Source: Crocinitomicaceae bacterium
GTDB lineage: Bacteria; Bacteroidota; Bacteroidia; Flavobacteriales_D; Crocinitomicaceae
Reading direction: 5' to 3'
DNA: 64,000 bases
NCBI GenBank assembly: GCA_030830895.1
Contig: JAURMC010000009.1
Location: 62,001-126,000, forward strand
The notes beneath the pieces were generated by a model. The model did no database searches, was not told where the DNA came from, and worked only from the letters and a program-made list of their open reading frames with translations. This document shows, piece after piece, positions 36,562 through 44,427 of the stretch (position 1 is the stretch's first letter; each line of letters opens with the position of its first letter). Position numbers and translations under genes: made by a program.

Positions 36562-37082
36562 TGAAAACGAAGTTTTTATTCTTTTTTCTTGTTGCAAGTA
36601 GCTCATTGATAGCGCAAACCAACATGCCTGACCGTGTAGTTTATGCTGCAGCTGGACGCTGGGCATCTCCGGCAACAGGATTTTCTTTTATAAATAACAA
36701 AATTATGGCTTACACCATTGGTGAACCAATAATTTTTGGTGGACAAGTGGGTAATAGGTTTATTCACAATGGATTCGAACAACCTGATAAGCTAGTACCA
36801 ATAAGTCCCACAATTGTAATGATGGATAAACCTAATCCAACGTTTAAAGTATATCCAAATCCTACAACTACATTTAGCATTATTGAAGGACCAGAGGAGC
36901 AAAAAGACCCCATTAAATTACAATTATTAGATGTTAATGCAAAGCTGATTGCTGAGTATACCTTGGAGGATGCGCGCTTAGAAATTGATTTTGAAAACAC
37001 CCTAGCATCAGGAACCTACTTTTTAAATTTTTATACCGAACAAGGTCAATTTATTCAGCAAAATAAATTGATTAAGCAGTAA
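36561..37082 (+). CDS. small secreted protein with T9SS type A sorting domain
   Basis: A 173-residue protein: signal peptide to SLIAQ, a short beta region (AYTIGEPIIFGGQVGN, then HNGFEQPDK), and a C-terminal domain of about 80 residues (FKVYPNPTTTFSI, LLDVNAKLI, ASGTYFLNFY, NKLIKQ) that is a standard type A T9SS signal. With its core of only about 70 residues it may be an anchor or cap subunit. It is the last gene of the rightward array, overlapping the previous one by a base, and is the only gene of the two arrays with a clear export/attachment signal beyond the Sec leader. Confidence 0.8.
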   Translation: MKTKFLFFFLVASSSLIAQTNMPDRVVYAAAGRWASPATGFSFINNKIMAYTIGEPIIFGGQVGNRFIHNGFEQPDKLVPISPTIVMMDKPNPTFKVYPNPTTTFSIIEGPEEQKDPIKLQLLDVNAKLIAEYTLEDARLEIDFENTLASGTYFLNFYTEQGQFIQQNKLIKQ

Positions 37083-37168
37083 AATTTCTTTCAATATATC
37101 CTTTCTGGATTACTTCGTGAACCAAAGTATTCGGCTCAATCCAAGCATAAAGTCCACCTTGCATTCGC

Positions 37169-37190
37169 AAGGCCCGGCCTTTTTTGTTTT
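37169..37190 (+). terminator. probable terminator after the rightward array
   Basis: Stem AAGGC/GCCTT with loop CCG, followed by a T-rich run. A competing hairpin ccttgc-attc-gcaagg lies just upstream (37157-37172). The position fits the end of the collagen-like operon. Confidence 0.45.
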
Positions 37191-37224
37191 CTCCGCTTAT
37201 TGAAATAAATTTCAAACGCGTTTA

Positions 37225-37257
37225 AAACAAAAAAGTCCGCTTCGTATCGAAGTGGAC
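37225..37257 (-). terminator. terminator after the tRNA genes
   Basis: On the minus strand, stem GTCCACTTCG / CGAAGCGGAC with a three-base loop is followed by a T-rich run. It lies 8 bases beyond the end of tRNA-Arg. Confidence 0.8.
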
Positions 37258-37265
37258 TCCTTTTG

Positions 37266-37339
37266 TGATCCCGTTTGGATTCGAACCAAAGACCTACTGC
37301 TTAGAAGGCAGTTGCTCTATCCAGCTGAGCTACGGGACC
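37266..37339 (-). tRNA. tRNA-Arg (anticodon TCT)
   Basis: A complete cloverleaf of 74 bases: acceptor GGTCCCG pairs with CGGGATC (one G-T pair), the anticodon stem ACTGC/GCAGT encloses loop CTTCTAA, and the T loop is GGTTCGAATCC. The discriminator is A and CCA is not encoded. It is the third of three tRNA genes on this strand. Confidence 0.95.
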
Positions 37340-37341
37340 AT

Positions 37342-37370
37342 AAAAAAAAAGGGGATGATCGCTCATCCCC
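37342..37370 (-). terminator. terminator-like hairpin between tRNA-Pro and tRNA-Arg
   Basis: On the minus strand, a perfect 8-base stem GGGGATGA / TCATCCCC with a four-base loop is followed by nine T. It lies directly after tRNA-Pro and two bases before tRNA-Arg. It would reduce read-through into tRNA-Arg unless it serves as a processing site. Confidence 0.65.
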
Positions 37371-37372
37371 AG

Positions 37373-37447
37373 TCGGGGCGGCAGGATTCGAACCTGCGAC
37401 CTCCTGGTCCCAAACCAGGCGCGATGACCGGACTACGCTACGCCCCG
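37373..37447 (-). tRNA. tRNA-Pro (anticodon TGG)
   Basis: 75 bases: acceptor CGGGGCG pairs with CGCCCCG, anticodon stem CCTGG/CCAGG encloses loop TTTGGGA, and the T arm contains GGTTCGAATCC. The discriminator is A and CCA is not encoded. Confidence 0.95.
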
Positions 37448-37552
37448 AACAAATCATCTTCTTTTATCTTTATTGCACATCAACCGACGTTAATGTGGTT
37501 TCTTTTCTTAGTACCCTAAGTCGTCTAATCCCTTCCAACCTTCACGTTCTTG

Positions 37553-37639
<87 letters not shown>

Positions 37640-37705
37640 GTTATTAACGGGAGGCAAAAGTAAGAAAACCATTTCTTTTCTTAAAAGAATTTTAAAAAAA
37701 AGACA

Positions 37706-38875
37706 TTAATCGTATTGAAATTCGCCAAATTCACTTCGTAGAGTCAAGTGTTTTTGTGCAGAGTCCCGAACATAACCAATTATCTGAGCATCAATGTTAA
37801 ATGATTGCGCAATAGCAATTAAATCATTAGCCGTTGATGTATCGGTGTAAATCTCAAAACGATGCCCCATATTAAACACTTTATACATTTCTTCCCATGG
37901 TGTTCCAGATTCCATTTGAATCATTTTGAATATGGGAGGGCATGGAAATAAACAATCTTTTACAATATGTAGCGAATCTACAAAATGAAGTATTTTACTC
38001 TGTCCGCCCCCCGAGCAATGCACCATGCCTGTTATCTGCCTTCGATATTTGGAAAGGATTTCTATGAGTAAAGGAGCATAAGTTCGTGTAGGTGATAGCA
38101 CAAGCTTACCGGCATTCATTGAAGTACCCTCAACGATATCCATGAGTGATTTTGAACCGCTATAAGCCAACTCTTTTGGAATCCCTTGGTCGTAACTTTC
38201 AGGATACTTTTTAGCCAATATGTCATTAAAGACATCGTGCCTCGCAGCAGTGAGTCCATTACTGCCGATACCACCATTGTATCCACTTTCGTATGTTGCT
38301 TCTCCATATGAGGCGAACCCGACAATTACATTTCCGGGTGCAATGGTATGATTACTTATAACTTCGTTCCGCTTCATTCGACAAACAACAGTAGAATCTA
38401 CAATTATAGTCCTTACCAAATCCCCTACGTCGGCGGTCTCTCCTCCCGTTGAATAGATATTCATGCCGGCATTTCGCAGCATGGCCAACACCTCTTCGGT
38501 GCCTTCAATGATTGCTTTAATAACTTCCCCTGGAATTAAGCGCTTGTTCCTTCCTATGGTTGAAGAAACTAAAATTGGCCCAATTGCACCTACGCACAAT
38601 AAATCATCAATGTTCATAATCAAAGCATCTTGCGCAATATCTTTCCAGACCGATAAATCACCCGTTTCTTTCCAATAAATGTAGGCTAATGAGGATTTTG
38701 TTCCTGCTCCATCGGCATGCATCGCAATGCAATAGTCGGTATCGTGGGTTAAATAGTCAGGAACGATTTTACAAAAGGCACGAGGGAATAACCCTTTATC
38801 TATATTCTTTATAGCTTGGTGAACATCTTCTTTTCCAGCTGATACACCCCGCGCCTGGTAGCGAGAATCCGACAT
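37706..38875 (-). CDS. purM: phosphoribosylformylglycinamidine cyclo-ligase (AIR synthase)
   Basis: A 389-residue purine-synthesis enzyme that closes the imidazole ring of FGAM using ATP. The opening SDSRYQARGVSAGKEDVHQA and MHADGAGTKSSLAYIYW match the longer Bacteroidota form of PurM. MNIDDLLCVGA near 88 and YSTGGETADVGDLVRT near 141 are the conserved catalytic blocks, and GMVHCSGGGQSKI replaces the usual GITHITGGG segment. A -7-like TACTTTTA lies upstream of the ATG. It stands alone, upstream of the tRNA genes. Confidence 0.9.
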   Translation of the reverse strand: MSDSRYQARGVSAGKEDVHQAIKNIDKGLFPRAFCKIVPDYLTHDTDYCIAMHADGAGTKSSLAYIYWKETGDLSVWKDIAQDALIMNIDDLLCVGAIGPILVSSTIGRNKRLIPGEVIKAIIEGTEEVLAMLRNAGMNIYSTGGETADVGDLVRTIIVDSTVVCRMKRNEVISNHTIAPGNVIVGFASYGEATYESGYNGGIGSNGLTAARHDVFNDILAKKYPESYDQGIPKELAYSGSKSLMDIVEGTSMNAGKLVLSPTRTYAPLLIEILSKYRRQITGMVHCSGGGQSKILHFVDSLHIVKDCLFPCPPIFKMIQMESGTPWEEMYKVFNMGHRFEIYTDTSTANDLIAIAQSFNIDAQIIGYVRDSAQKHLTLRSEFGEFQYD

Positions 38876-38906
38876 AATTGTTTTTTGTAAAAGTAGTAAT
38901 TAAGCC

Positions 38907-39116
38907 TTAAGCGCCGTCGCCTTCCTCTTCAAGTTGTTTAAGAATTTCAGCTACATCCAATTCCGTTGCTTTCAATTTGTTCTTACAGTATTGAATGAGT
39001 TCCGCTGCGCGTTTTACGTTTAATGCCAACTCATCAATGCCAACATCTCCTTGTTCCATTTCTGAAACAATTCGCTGTAATTCGTCAAAAGCAAGGGAAT
39101 AACTTTCTGGTTCCAT
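38907..39116 (-). CDS. xseB: exodeoxyribonuclease VII small subunit
   Basis: A 69-residue acidic helical protein matching XseB: SYSLAFDELQRIVSEMEQGD, a central ELALNVKRAAELIQYCKNKL helix, then LDVAEIL. It forms a complex with XseA and degrades single-stranded DNA. The ATG at 39116 is preferred over a TTG two codons upstream because a TAnnTTTG box ends three bases before it. xseA is not in the window. Confidence 0.88.
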   Translation of the reverse strand: MEPESYSLAFDELQRIVSEMEQGDVGIDELALNVKRAAELIQYCKNKLKATELDVAEILKQLEEEGDGA

Positions 39117-39119
39117 ACT

Positions 39120-39127
39120 CAAAATTA
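39120..39127 (-). promoter_or_regulatory. -7 box for xseB, back to back with the serine hydrolase promoter
   Basis: The minus strand reads TAATTTTG, matching TAnnTTTG, three bases before the xseB ATG. The opposing -7-like box at 39129-39136 lies one base away. Confidence 0.45.
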
Positions 39128-39128
39128 C

Positions 39129-39136
39129 TAATTTTA
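39129..39136 (+). promoter_or_regulatory. possible -7 box for the serine hydrolase
   Basis: TAATTTTA matches TAnnTTTG at 7 of 8 positions, six bases before the ATG at 39143. Its -33 region would lie inside xseB. Confidence 0.35.
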
Positions 39137-39142
39137 CCCGCT

Positions 39143-40285
39143 ATGAAATGTTATTTATATCGCTTTTTAATTGGATTAACAATCTTTCTAATATCCTGTG
39201 AGGATAATGCTACTCCAAAAGATATTCAAAAGGAGGTTGATGTGATGATGCCCAAGCCAACTGCCGCAAGAAAACAGTACCTTTTAGACAGTGCAGCAGG
39301 ATATTATCAGCGGTGGATTAGCCGAGGCAATTTTAGTGGGCAATACCTTATTGCTAAAAATGGGCACGTTATTTTTTCTCGAGCGGCTGGATTCTCTAGT
39401 GCTGAAGAGCAAATAAAAATGACCCTAGAAACACCAATTCATGTTGCCTCAATTAGCAAGGTGGCAACGGCATTAGCTGTTTTACGCTTAGTAGATCAAG
39501 GGAAAATTGCATTGAATCAAAAGGTCATTGAATATTTACCTCAATTCCCTTTCAAAGAAATCACGGTTCAAATGTTACTGAGCCACCGAAGTGGACTTCC
39601 GTACTATGGCTATTTTGCCGATGCCAACAGCGACCGTAAGACCGTGCTGAGTAATAAAGATATAATTAGTATGATGATACGGTACAACATCAAATTAAAC
39701 AGTACACCGGGCACCCGATTTGCCTACAGTAATACTAATTATGCTATGCTTGCACTGATTGTAGAAAAAGTTACCAAAATGCCTTTCCCAATAGCGATGA
39801 AAGCTTTGATTTTCGATCCGCTTGACATGAAAAATTCATCCGTTGCCTCTTCCAAAAAGGAATATGATCAGTTTTGTAGAAACTACAATCAAAATGGAAT
39901 GTGGAACGGATTTACATACCTGGATGCGATTTATGGCGACAAGAATTTGTATACTACGGCAAGGGATTTAGTTAAATTGGATCGAGGTACCTACTTATCC
40001 TCATTTTTAAGTGATTCTTTAAGAAAACAAATGTTCAGGGGATATAGTTATGAGCATCCAGGAACGAGAAACTACGGATTGGGCATTCGTTTAAAAGAAA
40101 AAAAGGGCAAAGACACTTTCTTTTTTCATACGGGTTGGTGGCATGGCAATACTGGATTATATTGCTCGCTGCGAAAAGATACGATATGCATCATTGCCCT
40201 TTCGAATAACTTAAATAAACGGTTGTATAATTTAACCCCATTGCTAAAGGCCTGTGGAAATTATGCGGTGAATGATGAGGAATAA
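39143..40285 (+). CDS. class C beta-lactamase-like serine hydrolase, lipoprotein
   Basis: About 380 residues. The leader LIGLTIFLISCED has a lipobox cysteine. The serine hydrolase fold of class C beta-lactamases and DD-peptidases is shown by the SxxK motif in VASISKVAT near 103, YSN in FAYSNTNYAML near 194, and HTGWWHGN near 331 in the KTG position. Related enzymes act on peptidoglycan or small esters; the substrate here is unknown. The longer open frame upstream covers xseB on the other strand and is rejected. The xseB ATG lies only 26 bases away in the opposite direction. Confidence 0.85.
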   Translation: MKCYLYRFLIGLTIFLISCEDNATPKDIQKEVDVMMPKPTAARKQYLLDSAAGYYQRWISRGNFSGQYLIAKNGHVIFSRAAGFSSAEEQIKMTLETPIHVASISKVATALAVLRLVDQGKIALNQKVIEYLPQFPFKEITVQMLLSHRSGLPYYGYFADANSDRKTVLSNKDIISMMIRYNIKLNSTPGTRFAYSNTNYAMLALIVEKVTKMPFPIAMKALIFDPLDMKNSSVASSKKEYDQFCRNYNQNGMWNGFTYLDAIYGDKNLYTTARDLVKLDRGTYLSSFLSDSLRKQMFRGYSYEHPGTRNYGLGIRLKEKKGKDTFFFHTGWWHGNTGLYCSLRKDTICIIALSNNLNKRLYNLTPLLKACGNYAVNDEE

Positions 40286-40437
40286 GCTCAAATTCATTGT
40301 TTATTAAATAAATAGGCGTAGTTTCGCAGTGTAATGACAGACGATCATTGTATGTTCTCTTGGAATCACTTGTGGTTTTGGGGGCATGTCCAACTCTGAT
40401 GTTCATTGCATTTGTTTTATTTATTTAAGTTTTATTT

Positions 40438-40683
40438 ATGAACATGTACGTTTCAAACTTAAGCTTTCGCTTGAGTGAGCAAGAACTGGGAGATTTGTTT
40501 TCTCAGTATGGAGAGGTTTCCTCTGTAAAAATTATTAAAGACCGTGAAACTCAGCGTTCACGAGGGTTTGGTTTCGTTGAAATGCCAAATGACGATCAAG
40601 CTAAATCAGCCATGGAGGCTTTGGCAAATTACGAAATCGGCGGAAGAAACATTAATGTTTCAGAAGCTCGTCAACGTGATTAA
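40438..40683 (+). CDS. RRM-type RNA-binding protein
   Basis: An 81-residue single RNA-recognition motif. RNP2 is MYVSNLSF (residues 3-10) and RNP1 is RGFGFVEM (about 42-49), with the aromatic residues that stack on RNA. Such proteins are common in Bacteroidota and cyanobacteria and bind single-stranded RNA, often in cold or stress responses. It has a 152-base upstream region with no other gene, which could hold a regulated leader, and a strong terminator follows, so it is monocistronic. Confidence 0.92.
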   Translation: MNMYVSNLSFRLSEQELGDLFSQYGEVSSVKIIKDRETQRSRGFGFVEMPNDDQAKSAMEALANYEIGGRNINVSEARQRD

Positions 40684-40702
40684 TTAACACCTTTAGAGGA
40701 TG

Positions 40703-40729
40703 AAGGCCGCACTAGCGGCCTTTTTTTTT
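40703..40729 (+). terminator. Rho-independent terminator of the RRM gene
   Basis: Stem AAGGCCGC / GCGGCCTT with loop ACTA is followed by an unbroken T run. It lies 20 bases after the stop codon. Confidence 0.9.
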
Positions 40730-40771
40730 AATTCTATTTTTATGTAACGGTTTTTTTTCTACTCGTTGCAG

Positions 40772-41521
40772 ATGAAACTAAAATTTATGAAAAGAGGGTG
40801 CATTTTAACGTTGCTTATCTTACTGAACTTACAGTACTTTTTATTTTCCCAAGAATTGCGAGACTTTGATGGAAACATCTACGAACTTCTGTTTATGAAT
40901 GAAAATCAATGGACAACAGATAATTTGCGAGTGACCCATTTTAATAATGGAGATCCAATTCCTCAAGCGCAAAGTGCAGAGGAATGGCAAAGTGCTTCAA
41001 ACAAAAAGAAACCAGCGTGGTGTTATTATGAGGACGAAAAAGGAATCAATCAATCAACAGTTTTATACAATTGGTATGCTGTGCATGACCCACGTGGCCT
41101 CGCTCCTAATGGGAGTCATATTCCAAGTATTAATGAATGGACCAGTTTAATCAATCAGTTGGGGGGCATTAAAAAATGTGCACGCATATTTAAATCGAGC
41201 GAGGGTTGGCGTCGGCCTCAAGCTACTCTAACGCATCCATTCAATGTGTTCAATGCCGCCCCTGTGGGGAGTCGGTATACCGATTTAGGTGGTTCTTTTG
41301 AATGGTTTGATGGGTGGAGCAAAGGACGGTATGTGAATTATTGGACTAGTTCAAGTGGGCAATACGGGATCTACGGCGATCATGCCAACCGAATTGGATT
41401 ATCGTTTGATTCGGATGAACTCATTACTGATGCACGCAGTAAAACGCAGTTCAGTAATATTAAGTTAAATTTAAAAGGGAATGGTTTTTCCGTTCGTTGT
41501 ATCTTAGATCCGATGCCGTAG
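40772..41521 (+). CDS. secreted FISUMP-domain protein
   Basis: About 249 residues with a signal peptide ending FLFSQ. The mature part follows the FISUMP (Fibrobacter succinogenes major paralogous) pattern: QWTTDNLRVTHFNNGDPIP, VLYNWYAVHDPRGLAPNGSH, IPSINEWTSLINQLGG, a glycine/aromatic core with VNYWTSSS, and SVRCILD. The family is widespread in secreted Bacteroidota proteins and its role is unknown. The first ATG is used; an ATG at 40787 would also give a good signal peptide. There is no T9SS domain. It converges with mnmE, 8 bases apart. Confidence 0.85.
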   Translation: MKLKFMKRGCILTLLILLNLQYFLFSQELRDFDGNIYELLFMNENQWTTDNLRVTHFNNGDPIPQAQSAEEWQSASNKKKPAWCYYEDEKGINQSTVLYNWYAVHDPRGLAPNGSHIPSINEWTSLINQLGGIKKCARIFKSSEGWRRPQATLTHPFNVFNAAPVGSRYTDLGGSFEWFDGWSKGRYVNYWTSSSGQYGIYGDHANRIGLSFDSDELITDARSKTQFSNIKLNLKGNGFSVRCILDPMP

Positions 41522-41529
41522 GGAGAACC

Positions 41530-42879
41530 TTACTTACCGATACAAAACTTACTAAAAATCGTCCCTAAAATATCGGCATCCATTTCGATTTCGCCTGTTA
41601 TGTTCCCAAGAGAACGCATGGCTGCACGAATGTCCATTGCTATTAAATCAGCAGGAACCTCGTGTTCGATCCCATACTTTGCTGCGTTGAGTGCCACCAG
41701 AGTTTGATTCAATGCTTCTAGGTGGCGTATATTAGAAACAATGGTTTCTTGGTTTACATCAAAGTCTTGTTGAATACATCTGCTCATGGACGTGGTTAGA
41801 GTTTCAATTCCCGCTCCTGTTAGGGCACTGATTTGCACATCTCCTAAATGGATATTAGCTGCGATATCCGATTTGTTCAGCACCAACAATATCGCCTTAT
41901 CTGGATGCGATTTTTGGAGCATTTGCACCCATGCTTCATCTCGTTCGCATTGCGCTTTGTCGGCTGCATCACTAATCACAAGTACCATACGCGAACGGAC
42001 AATTCTTTCCTGTGTACGCGCTATACCTAATGTTTCAATGGTTTCGGTGGTTTCTCGAATCCCAGCCGTATCCATTATCCGAAATAGGATACCGTTAATA
42101 TTGATCGTCTCTTCTATCACGTCGCGTGTCGTACCTGCGATTTCACTCACAATAGCCCGGTCTTCTCCGATCAAGGCATTCAGCAGGGAACTCTTTCCAG
42201 CATTTGGAGCCCCAACAATGGCCACTGGAACCCCTTCTTTCATTGCGTTTCCTAGGGCAAAACTGTTCACTAAACGTTGAATTTTTACTAAGACCTCGTT
42301 CACTAAGTTTATAAGCGCGCTCCGATCCGCAAACGCCACATCTTCCTCGCCAAAGTCTAATTCTAATTCAATTAAACTTGCAAATTCAATCAGTTTTTCT
42401 CGCAAGGAAATCAATTCATGCGAAAATGACCCTCGCAATTGATTCAATGCCATGACATGGGACTGTTTTGATTGAGAAGCGATGAGGTCGGCCACGGCCT
42501 CAGCTTGGGATAAATCAAGTTTCCCGTTAATGAATGCACGCTGAGTAAATTCACCGGGTTCTGCTAAACGAGCACCTCGATTTATTAGGGCTTGTAAAAT
42601 GGATTGTTGAATATAACTCGATCCATGGCAATGTATTTCAATGGTTTCCTCCCCCGTAAAACTCTTTCCATGTGCGAAGAAGGTTACTAACACCTCATCG
42701 AGGGGTTCTTGGCATTCATCCTTAAACAATCCATAGCGTACACTATGTGTTGGCATGGCACCTATGTTTTTACTAAAATATGCCTGAACAATTGACTTAG
42801 ATTCACGGCCAGAAATACGAATTACCGATAAGGCACCTGTTCCTCCAGTAGCTAAGGCAACAATCGTATCTTGATTCAT
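41530..42879 (-). CDS. mnmE: tRNA modification GTPase MnmE
   Basis: A 449-residue GTPase that works with MnmG to modify U34 of tRNA at C5. The N-terminal folate-binding domain (ALATGGTGALSVIRISG) is followed by a helical domain and an inserted G domain with G1 GAPNAGKSSLLNAL near 227, DTAGIRET near 274 and NKSD near 339. The C-terminus FCIGK is the conserved CIGK ending. A TACCTTTG box lies only four bases before the ATG, so it has its own nearly leaderless promoter in the 19-base gap after hemD. Confidence 0.96.
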   Translation of the reverse strand: MNQDTIVALATGGTGALSVIRISGRESKSIVQAYFSKNIGAMPTHSVRYGLFKDECQEPLDEVLVTFFAHGKSFTGEETIEIHCHGSSYIQQSILQALINRGARLAEPGEFTQRAFINGKLDLSQAEAVADLIASQSKQSHVMALNQLRGSFSHELISLREKLIEFASLIELELDFGEEDVAFADRSALINLVNEVLVKIQRLVNSFALGNAMKEGVPVAIVGAPNAGKSSLLNALIGEDRAIVSEIAGTTRDVIEETININGILFRIMDTAGIRETTETIETLGIARTQERIVRSRMVLVISDAADKAQCERDEAWVQMLQKSHPDKAILLVLNKSDIAANIHLGDVQISALTGAGIETLTTSMSRCIQQDFDVNQETIVSNIRHLEALNQTLVALNAAKYGIEHEVPADLIAMDIRAAMRSLGNITGEIEMDADILGTIFSKFCIGK

Positions 42880-42883
42880 AGTA

Positions 42884-42891
42884 CAAAGGTA
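42884..42891 (-). promoter_or_regulatory. Bacteroidota -7 box for mnmE
   Basis: The minus strand reads TACCTTTG, matching TAnnTTTG, four bases before the mnmE ATG. Confidence 0.5.
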
Positions 42892-42898
42892 CGAACTT

Positions 42899-43540
42899 CT
42901 ATGGGTTTACCCATGGCGCTAGGGCCTCTTCCCAATGAATCGATTCGTCCGTAAAATAGGTGGATTCGATTCCATGTTGTTGTAAAAATTCTTGCGTACT
43001 TGCTCCCTTAGCGATCACCTTAGCCGCGCCGGGAATGGTGTTTTGATGCAGATAGGCTTCTGCGTTACTCGGACTTGTAAAAATGTAAACCGTACAATCT
43101 TCAATAACTCGTGAGTTCAGTATTGTTTTATAAACCGTAACGCATTCAATTTGTGAAGGGGGAAATGCGGATGATATATTTCCTAAACTCCGGGAAGAAA
43201 TGGGAAATAATACTCGCCGTTCTCCGACCCATTGTTTAAAATCCATTGCGGTTTGTGTTGGTTCATTTGGGGAATTTCCATACCAGTCAACGGGATATGT
43301 ACTATGCTTAGCCGTTCCCAATGACACACAGGCCACCTTTGTTTCTGGAAGAATAAACTGTTGACCAAAGGCGTACGCTCTTGGGCTACTAAAAAACACA
43401 ATGTCATACGGTTGAGTAGGTACGCCTGCTTCCGCCGAAAAGGAAAGTAAGGATTGTTGTATCAGTTGAATCCCCAGGACGTTTGACGCTCTAACTAAGG
43501 GGTGACCCAGGTCTAATTCAGATGAAACAAACACTTTCAT
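42899..43540 (-). CDS. hemD: uroporphyrinogen-III synthase
   Basis: A 213-residue protein in the HemD position directly after hemC. HemD sequences diverge strongly; here the two-domain pattern is supported by VFFSSPRAYAF (near 49-59), and YIFTSPSNAEAYLHQN (near 151-166) with the conserved Thr-Ser/Asn block, then AKVIAKGAS. It cyclises hydroxymethylbilane to uroporphyrinogen III. It overlaps hemC by one base. Confidence 0.85.
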   Translation of the reverse strand: MKVFVSSELDLGHPLVRASNVLGIQLIQQSLLSFSAEAGVPTQPYDIVFFSSPRAYAFGQQFILPETKVACVSLGTAKHSTYPVDWYGNSPNEPTQTAMDFKQWVGERRVLFPISSRSLGNISSAFPPSQIECVTVYKTILNSRVIEDCTVYIFTSPSNAEAYLHQNTIPGAAKVIAKGASTQEFLQQHGIESTYFTDESIHWEEALAPWVNP

Positions 43541-44427
43541 TACAAGGATAGTAAGGATTCAACAATCGAAGGAACGGGGTCTTGATTTCCTTCTAATGGA
43601 AACTTTATAAGCAAAGCAGCTTCATGGTTGGATTTTGCATAAGCAACGTGAACCACTTCGCCATCATTATATACACCAAGCGGCAATTGACATCCACCTT
43701 CCATATTTTGAAGAACTCCGCGTTCTATTTGGATGATTTGTTCGCTTGGTACGTAATTTAATTTTTTAACCCAATTATAGGTTTTATTATCTGTTTCACG
43801 TACTTGTAGACCAAGTACTCCTTGTGCAGGAGCAGGAACGAATTCTTTAGGATTCAAGGTGATTGTGATTAAGTCGCTGGTGTCTAAGCGCAATCTCGAA
43901 ACTCCCGCTTTAGCTAATAAAATAGCGTCGTATTGACCATTACGAAGTTTTTCAATGCGTGTAGGGACATTACCTCGTAACTCAACGATATCTAAATCAG
44001 ACCTGAAATTCCGTATTATGCTTTGCCTTCGAGCAGAGCTCGTTCCGATTCGAGCGCCGACTTTTAATTCAAAGATTTTGGAAGGATCATGTGACTCGGT
44101 GCGTAACAGAAGTAGTTCACTAGGGTCTTCTCGCTCAGATACAGCGGCAATAACTAGTCCAGGAGGGGGTGTGGTTTCTAAGTCTTTGTGGGAATGAACA
44201 GCTAAGTCTATGCTACCATTGAGTAATGCGGATTCTATTTCTTTGGTGAAAAACCCTTTCCCTTCAAGTTTATCAAAGCCCAAGTCCTGAATTCGATCTC
44301 CTTGGGTTTGGATGATCTGAATACTAACTGAACATCCAAGGGTTTCAAGTTGTGTTTTTACGTGATTGGCCTGCCAAAGAGCTAAATCGCTGCCGCGTGT
44401 TCCAATGCGAATGTGTGGCTTAACCAT
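43540..44427 (-). CDS. hemC: hydroxymethylbilane synthase
   Basis: A 295-residue enzyme that joins four porphobilinogens. RIGTRGSDLALWQA at the N-terminus, HSHKDLETT near 78, GTSSARRQ near 128 and ELRGNVPTRIEKLRNGQYDA near 148-167 are substrate and cofactor sites. The dipyrromethane-attaching cysteine is in EGGCQLPLGVY near 243. The start overlaps the hemA end by eight bases. Confidence 0.96.
   Translation of the reverse strand: MVKPHIRIGTRGSDLALWQANHVKTQLETLGCSVSIQIIQTQGDRIQDLGFDKLEGKGFFTKEIESALLNGSIDLAVHSHKDLETTPPPGLVIAAVSEREDPSELLLLRTESHDPSKIFELKVGARIGTSSARRQSIIRNFRSDLDIVELRGNVPTRIEKLRNGQYDAILLAKAGVSRLRLDTSDLITITLNPKEFVPAPAQGVLGLQVRETDNKTYNWVKKLNYVPSEQIIQIERGVLQNMEGGCQLPLGVYNDGEVVHVAYAKSNHEAALLIKFPLEGNQDPVPSIVESLLSL

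Noticed and set aside
32189..37082. Toxin-immunity or contact-dependent inhibition cluster
   Set aside because: All small proteins carry Sec signals and share the same fold signature; no nuclease, pore-forming or immunity-like pair is visible.
39023..39142. Longer N-terminus for the serine hydrolase
   Set aside because: It would cover xseB on the opposite strand and bury the lipoprotein signal peptide.
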